From assembly GCA_038277395.1 (NCBI GenBank), contig CM076193.1, forward strand, positions 116,571,344 to 116,635,343: DNA of 64,000 nucleotides, given 5' to 3'. The stretch is from Dryocosmus kuriphilus. Its lineage: Eukaryota > Arthropoda > Insecta > Hymenoptera > Cynipidae. How positions within the stretch are numbered: the stretch's first letter is position 1; the number at the start of each line of letters is the position of its first letter. Positions 55,901-64,000 of the stretch are shown piece after piece. A program made the position numbers and the translations under genes. The notes below the pieces were generated by a model. That model was not told the DNA's origin, ran no database searches, and worked only from the letters and a program-made list of their open reading frames with translations.

Positions 55901-58900
55901 CAGACAGATTAAGTATTAAGTTTTACACGTTATCCAAGTTCGGCTGAGAAAATTATTATAGTTCAAGTTATTTTCATAAATTCAAAAAGAGAAAGAGAAC
56001 CCTAACTGTGTCTGTAGTGTTTCGCTCGTGCAATTATGATAACTATAAATAAACTATTATTTGTTTATTATAATCCATCGTCCTTTTATATTCGCCAAGA
56101 GGCGAAATAAGTCAGCCGTGTCGGGCGAAATAATCTTCCTCGTATTTCGCCAGCTTCGTCGGGCGAGCTAGCCACTCCGGTAAAAAGTTCTTAAAGGTCG
56201 TTCAAGGTAAATTGATTTAAAATCCTTTTTTCTGATTACATTGACTCTATATTTGTTCCTGATTTCGTTCTGGCACTCATGGATTGTATTTAGATAAAGT
56301 TTGCTCGAGGTCATTTTCTTAAAAAAATTTTAATTTATAAAGAATAACTCAACTGCACCATACAATTTGGCATCAAGTTAGGATGAGTGTATAAAAAATC
56401 AGGTTTCATTTCTATAAGTATATAGAATCAAGTATATTTTTATCGATTTTGACATTTTGTCTTTTGGTCATAAAATAAAGTAAGAAATTCTTAGAGGAGA
56501 GAAGTGGAAAGATCCTCAATAAGTTGTTTAACGTCTGGAATGGAATATGTAGTAAAACAAACAAAACGACACCTCCAGTCTGTTTTTAATAATTTAGAAA
56601 AGGCAAACAACGTTTCGTGCAGCCACATGACTGACATCATCAGGTTCAGTTAAGAATAAGTTTTTATGACGTAGTTTTACAATCAGAAAATAAAAAACGA
56701 GAGCGTTGCAACGTATTTTAAGATAATTCCAAAAGTCATATTAAAATTTGTTTTTAAAAAAGTTTAAAATTAAAGAAATTTGACAGTGTTCGATCTGAAA
56801 AAATCTGCCCACTGCGCGGATACATTCTCATCGCGCGCCGGGCGCGCGACGCTTCGCGCGAAGTATGAGCGCGCCTAGTGCGCGCGTCTCGGAACTCGTT
56901 CTCGGTGTTTGTACATCCCGCTATATTTATGCGTATAGACCTTTTAGAATTAAAGATCGAACCATTGACCATTATAATATGGTAATTTTGAATTTTTTGC
57001 TCGGTTGAAAATAAAATTTTTTTATTTTTGGTAAAATTTTTCACAATTAAAACAAAAACTATGCATCTTATCAAAAAATGATCTGAAGCAAATATTATTC
57101 TTCTAAACATTTTTTTCGCACCTCTCATAGTTTCACCGGAAAATTGAACTCTTGATTTTTATTAACAATCTTGTTGGTCGTTAAAACAAAAAATAAGAAC
57201 CTTACATAGCTTTTTTGAATTCCTTAAGAAAATGGTTTTAAAATCTTGAAAATGCTGTAACTTTTTGAATTTTGATCCGATATGGCTATCTAATGAACTT
57301 GACCTTATTTTTCCGTACTGCAAAAAAGTAAGCGAAATCAATGGCCAATTCAATATATTAATTCTTTTACAAGTATCGTGCACACAGACGGTCATACATG
57401 CAGACAAGGTACATTCGCAAACACCTGTTTTTTGGGTTCAGGGGGTCTCAAAATGTGGAGGTTTAACAAAAAACATGGGTGGTGTAAAAATTTGATTTTT
57501 CAGCCAAGCTGCGTAAAAAACCAAAAAATCCGCGTTTTGGATATACTTTAATCGAGTACCAAGCGCGAGAAACGTGTTGAGAATGCGCCTGCATAGTGGT
57601 AGATTTTTCAATAACTATTAATAACTTTTGTTAACTTTTAATATTGTTTTTCTAGATTAAAACAACTATTAAACGTTCCATCAAAAAACTATGCGTTGGA
57701 TCAAAAAATGATGTTAAGCAAATTTGTTAGGTCTTTCCAAGGTGAAAAATTCTGCTTGTTAATATTTTCTCGGTATCTCGCATATCGTTTTGCTGGAAAG
57801 TGAATTTCTTTATATTTAATAACATATTTCACGAAGAACTCAAAAACTGTGCGTGTTTACAAAAATCATAGAAAGCAAATTTTTAGGTCTTTTTGAGGTG
57901 AACAACAACTTTGTTTATTATAATAATTTTTTTGTATCTCGCATAGTTTGGCGGGAAATTTAAATTTTTGATTTTTGAAAAGAATTTATGGTGAATAAAA
58001 CTAGAGCTGTTGGTCAAAAAGCGCTGGTTCACGAACTCGTCATTTCTTTTGACGCCTTAAAGAAGTGTGCCAAAGCGCAATCCAATCCGATTAGTCCTTC
58101 GAAAGTTATCGCGATAACAGACAAGAACGACACAAAGACAGGAAGATACCAACGTAAAACATTTTTTTTCGGATTCAGAGGGTCTCGAAGCGTCGAGATT
58201 TCATGAAATCCGCGAAAGTCAGTTTTCACATAAAACTGATACTTTCTAATTGAGATGAGAATTTAAAAATGTAAAAAGAGAGTTACATAATATAAAGAAA
58301 ATGGATAGATTAGAAAAACAGGAATATAAAAATTGAGCGGGTAAAAAATACCTTGTTTTTGAAGTTTAATATGTAAATAAGGAGCTATTAAAATGAAAGA
58401 AACCATGATATTATTAGAAGATTATGATTGACCTTAAAAAAACATTAATGTAAGAAAAGATTTATTTATAAACAAAAGGTGGCATAGGTAAGAGTACATA
58501 GCCACCTGAAGGTGGATCGAATACTAACAAAATGAAAAAAGAATTTGAAAGCTAAGAGAAATATAGAACCAAAAAGAAAATGATATAAAAATGGCTGAAT
58601 GACCAGCAATTGGCGGTAAGTTCAAGCAAATTTGAAATTTTTTTTAGAGAAATAACTGATTCTTTAAAGAGAAAATTTTTTATTGAAAATGTTATGCAAA
58701 GATATTACGACAACTTACACTAAAAAAAGAAAGGGGAAGGGGATAAAATTGAATTTAGTATCATATTATGTATATGCTGAATTGAAAAATTTTAAATCAG
58801 TAGCCTTGTTTAATCTATTATTACCTTCCTTTTTAATGTGAATCATCTCAACAAAGAGTCTTTTAAAAATATTAGATTCTCTGTGTAAAATTTCAATATC

Positions 58901-60285
58901 GTCCCATTTTATAAGTGGTTTATATTAATGAAACCAAAAGAACCTTTCAAACTAGGAAAAATGAAACATTTCGAAACACTAAAGATTGCACAAAAAATCA
59001 TGAAGAAATTGCTAAACATATTCATTCTGAAAATAATGGTAATTTATCGTTTATAAAATGGGACGATATTGAAATTTTACATAGAGAATCTAATGTTTTT
59101 AAAAGGCCCTTTATTGAGATGATTTACATTAAAAAGAAAGTTAATAATAGATTAAACAAGGTTACTGATTTAAAATTTTTCAATTCAGCATATAATATGA
59201 TATTAAACTCAGTTTGATCCCTCTCCTTTCTTTTTTTAGTATAAGTTGTCGTAATATCGTTACAAAACATTTTCAATACAAAATTTTTTCTTGAAAGAAT
59301 CAGCTATTTCTCCAAAAACAATTTTAAACTTGCTTGAATTTACCGCCAAATGCTGGTCACTTAGCCATGTTTATATCCTTCTCTTTTTGGCTCTATAAAT
59401 CTCTTAAGGTTTCATATTATTTTTTCATTTTGTTAGTCTTCAATCCACCTTCAGGTGGCTAGGTACTCTTAAGTATACCACTTTGAATTTATAAATAAAT
59501 CTTTTTTTACATTAATGTTTTTTTAAAGTCAGTCTTAATCTTCTAGTCCTATTCATTTTCTTTATATTACGTAATTCTCTCTTTTAAAATTTTTCAGGTC
59601 AGGTCGAATATTGTCAAAATTCTTTAATTTTAAACTTTTTTGAAAACAAATTTTAATATGACTTTCGAAATTATCTTAAATACCTTGCGCCGCGACGCTC
59701 TCGCTTTTTATTTTCTGATTGCAAAACTACATAAGCCATAAAAATTCATTCTTAACTGAACCTGATGTGGTCAGCCATATACCTGCATGGCTGCACGAAA
59801 TGTGTTTAGTTTTGTAACGCGTAAAACCTTTTCTAACCTATTAAAGATAGTCTGGAAGTTTCTTTTTGTTTGTTTTACTTTATAAAATAAAGAAATTATG
59901 GTCGTTTATATTATCTAAAAAATCGCCTTTGTAGCAAAACTTTTTTCATCAACGTACGTAATTCAAACTGGATGTAAGGATAGAAAAAATTCCTTAAGTT
60001 GAGAAGACATTATTGACCTATGATATTAATATATTTTCGTAAAAAGTAAGTAAGTTTATTAAAGATTCATTTAATTAATAAATATTTAAAAAGAAATCAT
60101 TAATACTTCCTTTACGAGGAAGCAAATTCTTTTGTTATTTAATCACAATGAGGAAGGAAAGTGCTCATCAAATGAGCACACACACGAGATCGAATTCATA
60201 GCTAGTTTATATTATTGCACTCACCAACAGAATTAAGCAGAAAAACCGCGATTGCAAGGAATAGATTTCCAGTAACAATCTTCAT
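52933..60285 (-). CDS. Gene B: paralogue of gene A, secreted protein, two exons, 151 aa
   Basis: Exon 1 is 60285-60225 (61 nt, donor GTGAGT). Exon 2 is 53327-52933, after a TTTTTTTACAG acceptor. The phase-1 intron is 6897 bp, filled with transposons. The signal peptide MKIVTGNLFLAIAVFLLNSV resembles that of gene A position by position, and the mature start (ESRPS) matches DSRPS. The middle holds about four degenerate 14-17-residue repeats of the form SK-x-N-x-N-RLP. The C-terminal box (ANGYSMYLG, YYRNPTTGLLELSHVPF) aligns with gene A, and the protein ends in QNH as gene A ends in YNH. It has no cysteine in the mature part. Role unknown. Shared promoter and 3' end suggest similar expression. 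The huge intron may reduce output. Confidence 0.78.
53341..54040. other. Gene B intron, AT-rich part, nothing recognised
   Basis: AT-rich sequence between the exon 2 acceptor and the first intronic transposon. It contains short pyrimidine runs but no supported ORF. Confidence 0.5.
54053..56166. mobile_element. Intronic TIR element, 2.1 kb, with hairpin array
   Basis: Inverted repeats of about 190 bp (54053-54240 and 55985-56166) begin TCGCCCGACGAAGCTGGCG-like. The left TIR holds three successive hairpins, TTATTTCGC...GCGAAATAA twice and a variant TTATTTCG...CGAATATAA, just before TATAAAAGGACGATGG. The right TIR mirrors this with mutations. The centre (54240-55980) is AT-rich, with no recognisable gene. 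No target duplication is clear. Confidence 0.7.
56606..56650 (-). ncRNA. Hammerhead-ribozyme-like motif, left PLE arm
   Basis: On the minus strand CTGATGA is followed by a stem (CAGTCA with TGGCTG, plus flanking TG/CA) and then CGAAACGTTG. CTGATGA...GAAAC is the hammerhead core, and PLEs are known to carry hammerheads near their ends. Stem III would be very short, as in PLE-type minimal hammerheads. Confidence 0.5.
56804..58263 (+). repeat. Dispersed GCGCTTCGCGCTC-type repeat inserted in the PLE
   Basis: It starts TCTGCCCACTGCGCGG, has ACATTCTCATC at 56822, GC-rich palindromic GCGCGCGACGCTTCGCGCG blocks, and the AT-rich modules with TTTGTAGGTC / TTAGGTCTTT and AAAACTGTGCGT. It ends with TTGAGATGAGAATTT. 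The mirror PLE arm (near 59590-59640) is uninterrupted, so both boundaries are defined by an empty site. Confidence 0.75.
58730..58905 (-). pseudogene. PLE protein C-terminus, left copy
   Basis: The minus strand reads KWDDIEILHRE...FKRLFVEMIHIKK..NNRLNKATDLKFFNSAY, matching the right copy. Truncated at the dimer junction. Confidence 0.65.
58915..59217 (+). pseudogene. PLE protein C-terminus, right copy
   Basis: The frame ends in the tail typical of Penelope-like proteins after the GIY-YIG endonuclease: EEIAKHIHSENN, WDDIEILHRESNVFKRPFIEMIYIKK, then NRLNKVTDLKFFNSAY. The polymerase and the endonuclease core are missing. The first codons cross the dimer junction and may not be native. Confidence 0.7.
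59755..59812 (+). ncRNA. Decayed hammerhead-like motif, right PLE arm
   Basis: The inverted partner reads CTGATGT, a CAGCCA/TGGCTG stem with a longer loop, and CGAAATGTG. The core A is lost, so it is probably inactive. Confidence 0.4.
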
Positions 60286-60346
60286 TTTTTCTAGAAGGAT
60301 GTCGTAATTGTGACTGATAAATTTTTAATGAAATCATTGCTATTTA

Positions 60347-60378
60347 CACTGACGATTATTGAGCTTTAAATATTTATG
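60347..60378 (-). promoter_or_regulatory. Core promoter of gene B
   Basis: TCAGT on the minus strand (A at 60350) matches the arthropod initiator. CATAAATA about 27 bases upstream is a TATA-like box. The predicted start is 65 bases from the ATG, exactly as in gene A. Confidence 0.65.
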
Positions 60379-60385
60379 AATTCGT

Positions 60386-61612
60386 CGCGACTATTAAAAT
60401 TTCAATAAATTTGATGGCAAGCGCAGTAAAATACATTTTTTAAGGTAAAACAACGTCTTATGATTCATATAATACATGCTATAATTTTTTACTTTATATG
60501 TACCGAAAAGATGATAAACGCACTGAGGGACATAAATTTGCAATATTTCATAACTGTGTTTCAATTTTTCCAGGGTGGCGGTTTAATCGTGTAATAAATG
60601 AATGGTTTACGATGAATAGCAGTTCATACGAATGCTTATTTTATTCTCTTAATAGTTTTATCAATAATTTTTAAACTTAAATACGTGTGGTCACATTTTT
60701 ATTTGCTGAAATTAAATCGCGAAAGCAATAGTTAAAAGATTTTTTAACATTTGATCGGCACCATTTCAAATCAGGCGAGTTCTACACTTCAAATCGCAGA
60801 ATTTCTCGGTCAGAAATATTATGTTATTTTTACAAGTAGAGGAAACTAGTTGAAACACATTTTTTCGATCTGAGAACAAAAAAATTTGTAGGATGTTATG
60901 GCCTCGTCCATAAATGACGCTATACTCTTTTACTGTGTGGAGGGGTTCCAGAGAATGTGATGGAGCTTGACAGGATGAGAGAGGGGGGTTTTATACTCTG
61001 TGACGTCACTGTTGAAATGATGATATTATCAAGAAAAAAATTAACATAAAATTTAGATGTTTTAAATTATATCCTCATAAAAATTATTTAACCAATGCGC
61101 AATGCTTCGCGCATTTTTTTTTCTGGATTCTAGAATCTGAAAGAACTCAATAATAACGCGTTGTTGAATAAAAACTAATTTTTTAAATTGTTTTTTATTC
61201 AAATAAAATGTGATCTTAGGATAGATAATTTAAAAAAAAAAGATTTTAATAAAAAAATTGTGTTATTTTCGGTAAGTGTTTACATGAAGCTACGAGTATT
61301 TTCAAATTCGAGAATTTCCGTTTCTTTTGCAGTTCGACCTTTTTTAAAATTTTGTTTCGGTCTCCAAACAAACCATACAATTTTTACTTTTGAAGCTTTG
61401 GGAGACAAAATCCTGTTTTTCTCGAGAAACTGAATGTCTTCCACTCTGTTTCAGGGAAATCATCGGTTCTGAGACGTTGTACCTCTGTTTATATCAATAA
61501 AAAAATCATATTGAAACTGTACACGGTTCGTCTGGATGGAGTTCAATTTAAAGGTGCTTGCACTGTTAATTTTTTTCTTGTTTTTATTTTAGGGTCATGC
61601 CACGACTGTTTT
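60386..61612. other. AT-rich intergenic stretch, no gene
   Basis: Mostly low-complexity AT-rich DNA. A GCCTCGTCCATAAATGACG segment near 60900-61010, with a TGTGACGTCAC block, looks like a fragment of a small transposon but has no partner in this window. Confidence 0.45.
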
Positions 61613-61629
61613 AAGAAAAAAAAAAAAAA

Positions 61630-64000
61630 TCTGCCCGCTTCGCGGGCACATTCCCATCCCGCTCCTCGCGCGAAGTATGAGCGCGCCTAGGGCGCGTGGA
61701 CTGGTGGTCGTCGCGCTTCGCGCTCGGATGTTTTTTGTCCTTGCACATCGTGCTCGGTATTCGTTACGTGGGTCTTAAAATTTCAAAACACCTACTTTTA
61801 ATGAGATTATTAAATTTGAATTTTTTATTAAAAATTACGAAAGAAATTATTTTACTTTTTTTCGGATTCTGGGGGGTCTCGAAACGTCGAGATTTCATGA
61901 AATTCGCAAAAGTCAGTTTTTACATAAAAATAATACTTTCTCATTGAGATGAGAATGTTATTAAAAAATCTACTCATTTCGTTCGCGCATTCTCATCACG
62001 CGCTTAGCGCGTGGTTCGCTTCGTTCGCAAGATTAAGCGCGCCAAGGGCGCGCGATCTGGTGGTCGCCGCGTTTCGCGCTCCGATATATTTGAACCTCGC
62101 GCTTCGCGCTCGGATGTTTTTCATCCTTGCACTTCGTGCTCGATTTTCGTTACTTGGGTCTTAAACTTTCAAAACATCTACTTTTAATGAAATTATTAAA
62201 TTTGAATTTTTTATTAAAAGTTACAAAAGAAATTATTTTACTTAAGGCTCTATCGACCTTAAGGAATACATTCTCATCACGACACTTGCGCTTCGCGCTC
62301 GACAATTAAATTTTTTTTAAACACATTGTAGATTGGTAAAGTTTTTTTGTGATTTCCAAACCGTTTTTTTTTTTTTTTTGTAGAAAATTTGATTTTTAAT
62401 ATGATTTCAAGTTGTGATATATATTATTATTATTTATTTATTTTTAGATTGACGTGTTCAAAATTTATTTAAAATTTTTAAAAATAGATCATAGCTTTTC
62501 CGATTCTTAGAAACTTAAATTTATATAAATATATCCAAAATTTCAAAATTAAATTACTATTTACCAAGCTAGTCATTAAAAATATATGCATTGAACTTTC
62601 GATACGAATATCTTTTCAACGCTTTTTCTAATCAACTAAACATAAGAGACTATTTTTGAAGATCAATTAGTTTCCTATAAAAATATGTTTTGCTTATTTT
62701 ATTATTTTTACTACTTAGTGAGTTATAAAATGAAGACGGAAACAATTTTTTTTTCTTTAATTCTTTAAACTTTGACCTTTAAACTTTAATATCTTTTAAT
62801 TTGTGAAATTAAAAGAAAATTCATAAAATAACTTTTTTGTATAGCGTTCAATTTCCTACAAAAATATATATTTAAAATTTCTGTACGTTTGATAAACGGC
62901 AAGATATGAATTTTTCGTATGGGACTAACGTAAAATTAAAATAAACTAGTGGTCGTCGCGCTTCGCGCTCCAATATATTTGAACCTCGCGTTCGGGTGTT
63001 TTTGGTCCTCGCACTTCGTATTCGATTTTCGTTACTTATGGGTCTTATGTTGAGTTGTCAAAACACCTGCTTTTAATGGAATTATTAAATTTGAATTTAA
63101 TTGAAAATTACAAAAGAAATTATTCTACTTAAGGCTCTATCGCCCTTAAGGAATACATTCTTATAACAACACTCGCGCTTCGCGCTCGACAATTGATTTT
63201 TTTAAAAATCCATTGTAGATTAGTAAAGTCTTTTTTGATGTTCGAAATTTTCACAAAGCAGGTTTTCGCTTCCTAAAAGTAAAACGATGAGTCTTATGAA
63301 TAAAATTTCTAGCTTTTTCCAAGATGAACAATTCTGCTTTTTCATATGCATAATTTTGCTGAAAAGTGGATATCTTTATATTGAATAACATATTTCACTA
63401 ATAACTCAAAAACTATGCGATTTTACAAAAAAAAAAATATAGGAAGCAATTTTTTAGATCTTTTTCAGTTAAACAACTTTGTTTATTATCATTTCTTTTG
63501 TATCTTGCATATTTTGGCGAGAAATTTGCATTTTTGATTTTTTAAAAGCGTTTTGTCGATTAAAACCAAAACCGTGAATTTTATAAAAAAATAGTTAAAT
63601 CAAATTTTGTAGATATTTTTGAGTTGAACAATTTGTTTATTATCATTTTTTTCCTATTTGAAATATTTTGTCGGAAAACCACAGTTTTTTATGTTTAATA
63701 ACATTTCTTCGATTAAAACAAAAACCGTGCACTTTATCAAAAAACGGTTAAGACAAAATCTGTAGATTTTTTTAAGATAAACAATTTTGATTATGTACAT
63801 ATTTTCTGTATCTCGCATAGTTTAGCCGGAAAATGGATTTCTTGATTTTGTGAAAACCGTTTTTGATGGATAAAACCATAACCGTTGGTCAAAAGTGGCT
63901 GGTTAATGAACTCGTCCTTACTTTTTACGCTTTAAAGAAGTGTGCCAAAGCGCAACCTAATCCGATTATTCCTTCGAAAGTTATCGTGTTCACAGACTAC
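61630..64000 (+). repeat. Dispersed GCGCTTCGCGCTC-type repeats, several nested or tandem copies
   Basis: A copy starts at 61630 (TCTGCCCGCTTCGCGGGC, a perfect hairpin) and reaches TTGAGATGAGAATGT near 61953. Further GC-rich blocks with CGCTTCGCGCTC occur near 62080-62110, 62285 and 62950-63190. Each is followed by TTAAGGCTCTATCG and CATTGTAGATTGGTAAAG-like sequence, then the 160-bp AT-rich modules to the window end. Short reading frames here are by-products of the repeat. Confidence 0.65.

Larger units (their letters stand above)
56551..59879. mobile_element. Penelope-like element, truncated inverted dimer
   Basis: Inverted ends of about 230 bp (AGTAAAACAAACAAAA...) enclose two 5'-truncated Penelope-like copies joined head to head near 58910. 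Each arm carries the C-terminal part of the PLE protein, a 3' region with a CCACCTTCAGGTGGCT palindrome, and a hammerhead-like motif. The left copy is interrupted at about 56804-58263 by a dispersed repeat. No reverse transcriptase core remains, so the dimer is inactive. Confidence 0.75.

Overview
The window is AT-rich, intron-containing eukaryotic DNA, almost certainly from an insect. The evidence is the set of transposon families (BEL/Pao, Ty3/gypsy, R4/Dong, Penelope-like, piggyBac, Transib), an arthropod-style TCAGT initiator, and GT-AG introns. I cannot support an order or species. Most of the sequence is nested transposable elements. Only one small family of host-like genes is visible.

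Layout. (1) 1-1540: old repeats, one arm of a long inverted repeat, and a 77-bp tandem repeat. (2) 1536-13809: a BEL/Pao LTR retrotransposon with both LTRs and a TTGCC target duplication. It is broken by frameshifts and by two DNA transposons: a 1.79-kb Transib-type element with CGCCG duplications in gag, and a 2.77-kb piggyBac element with TTAA duplications in pol. The piggyBac transposase is intact except for one stop codon. (3) 13810-16204: the other arm of the flanking inverted repeat, then a 1.4-kb element with long TIRs. (4) 16342-17426: gene A, a two-exon secreted protein of 185 aa. (5) 17427-20533: fragments of dispersed repeats. (6) 20534-51468: a 31-kb nested complex. Its outer element has about 2.8-kb TIRs with AGTAG...CTACT ends and a 6-bp duplication (AAAATT). 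It is interrupted by an R4/Dong LINE in a TAA repeat, by a 2.1-kb TIR element, by a degenerate Ty3/gypsy element, and by a second giant element at 33535-45446. That second element shares the terminal 15 or so bases, has its own 6-bp duplication (TATTAT), and is almost entirely a palindrome with 5.7-6.2-kb arms and a 12-nt loop. Both giant elements carry copies of the same acidic, zinc-finger-type gene. (7) 51469-52932: remains of dispersed repeats. (8) 52877-60377, minus strand: gene B, a paralogue of gene A (151 aa). Its single intron has grown to 6.9 kb and contains a TIR element with hairpin arrays, a Penelope-like inverted dimer with hammerhead-like motifs, and a dispersed repeat. (9) 60378-64000: AT-rich DNA and copies of the dispersed repeat whose units contain GCGCTTCGCGCTC.

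How it fits together. Genes A and B point towards each other. They share core promoter, 65-nt 5' leader, 61-nt first exon, intron phase, C-terminal box and polyadenylation region, so they are an inverted paralogue pair. They were later pushed about 35 kb apart by transposon insertions. Uninterrupted copies in opposite TIR arms provide internal empty sites for several insertions, so the nesting order can be read directly. The least familiar items are the giant palindromic 6-bp-TSD element family with its captured gene, and the secreted-protein pair.
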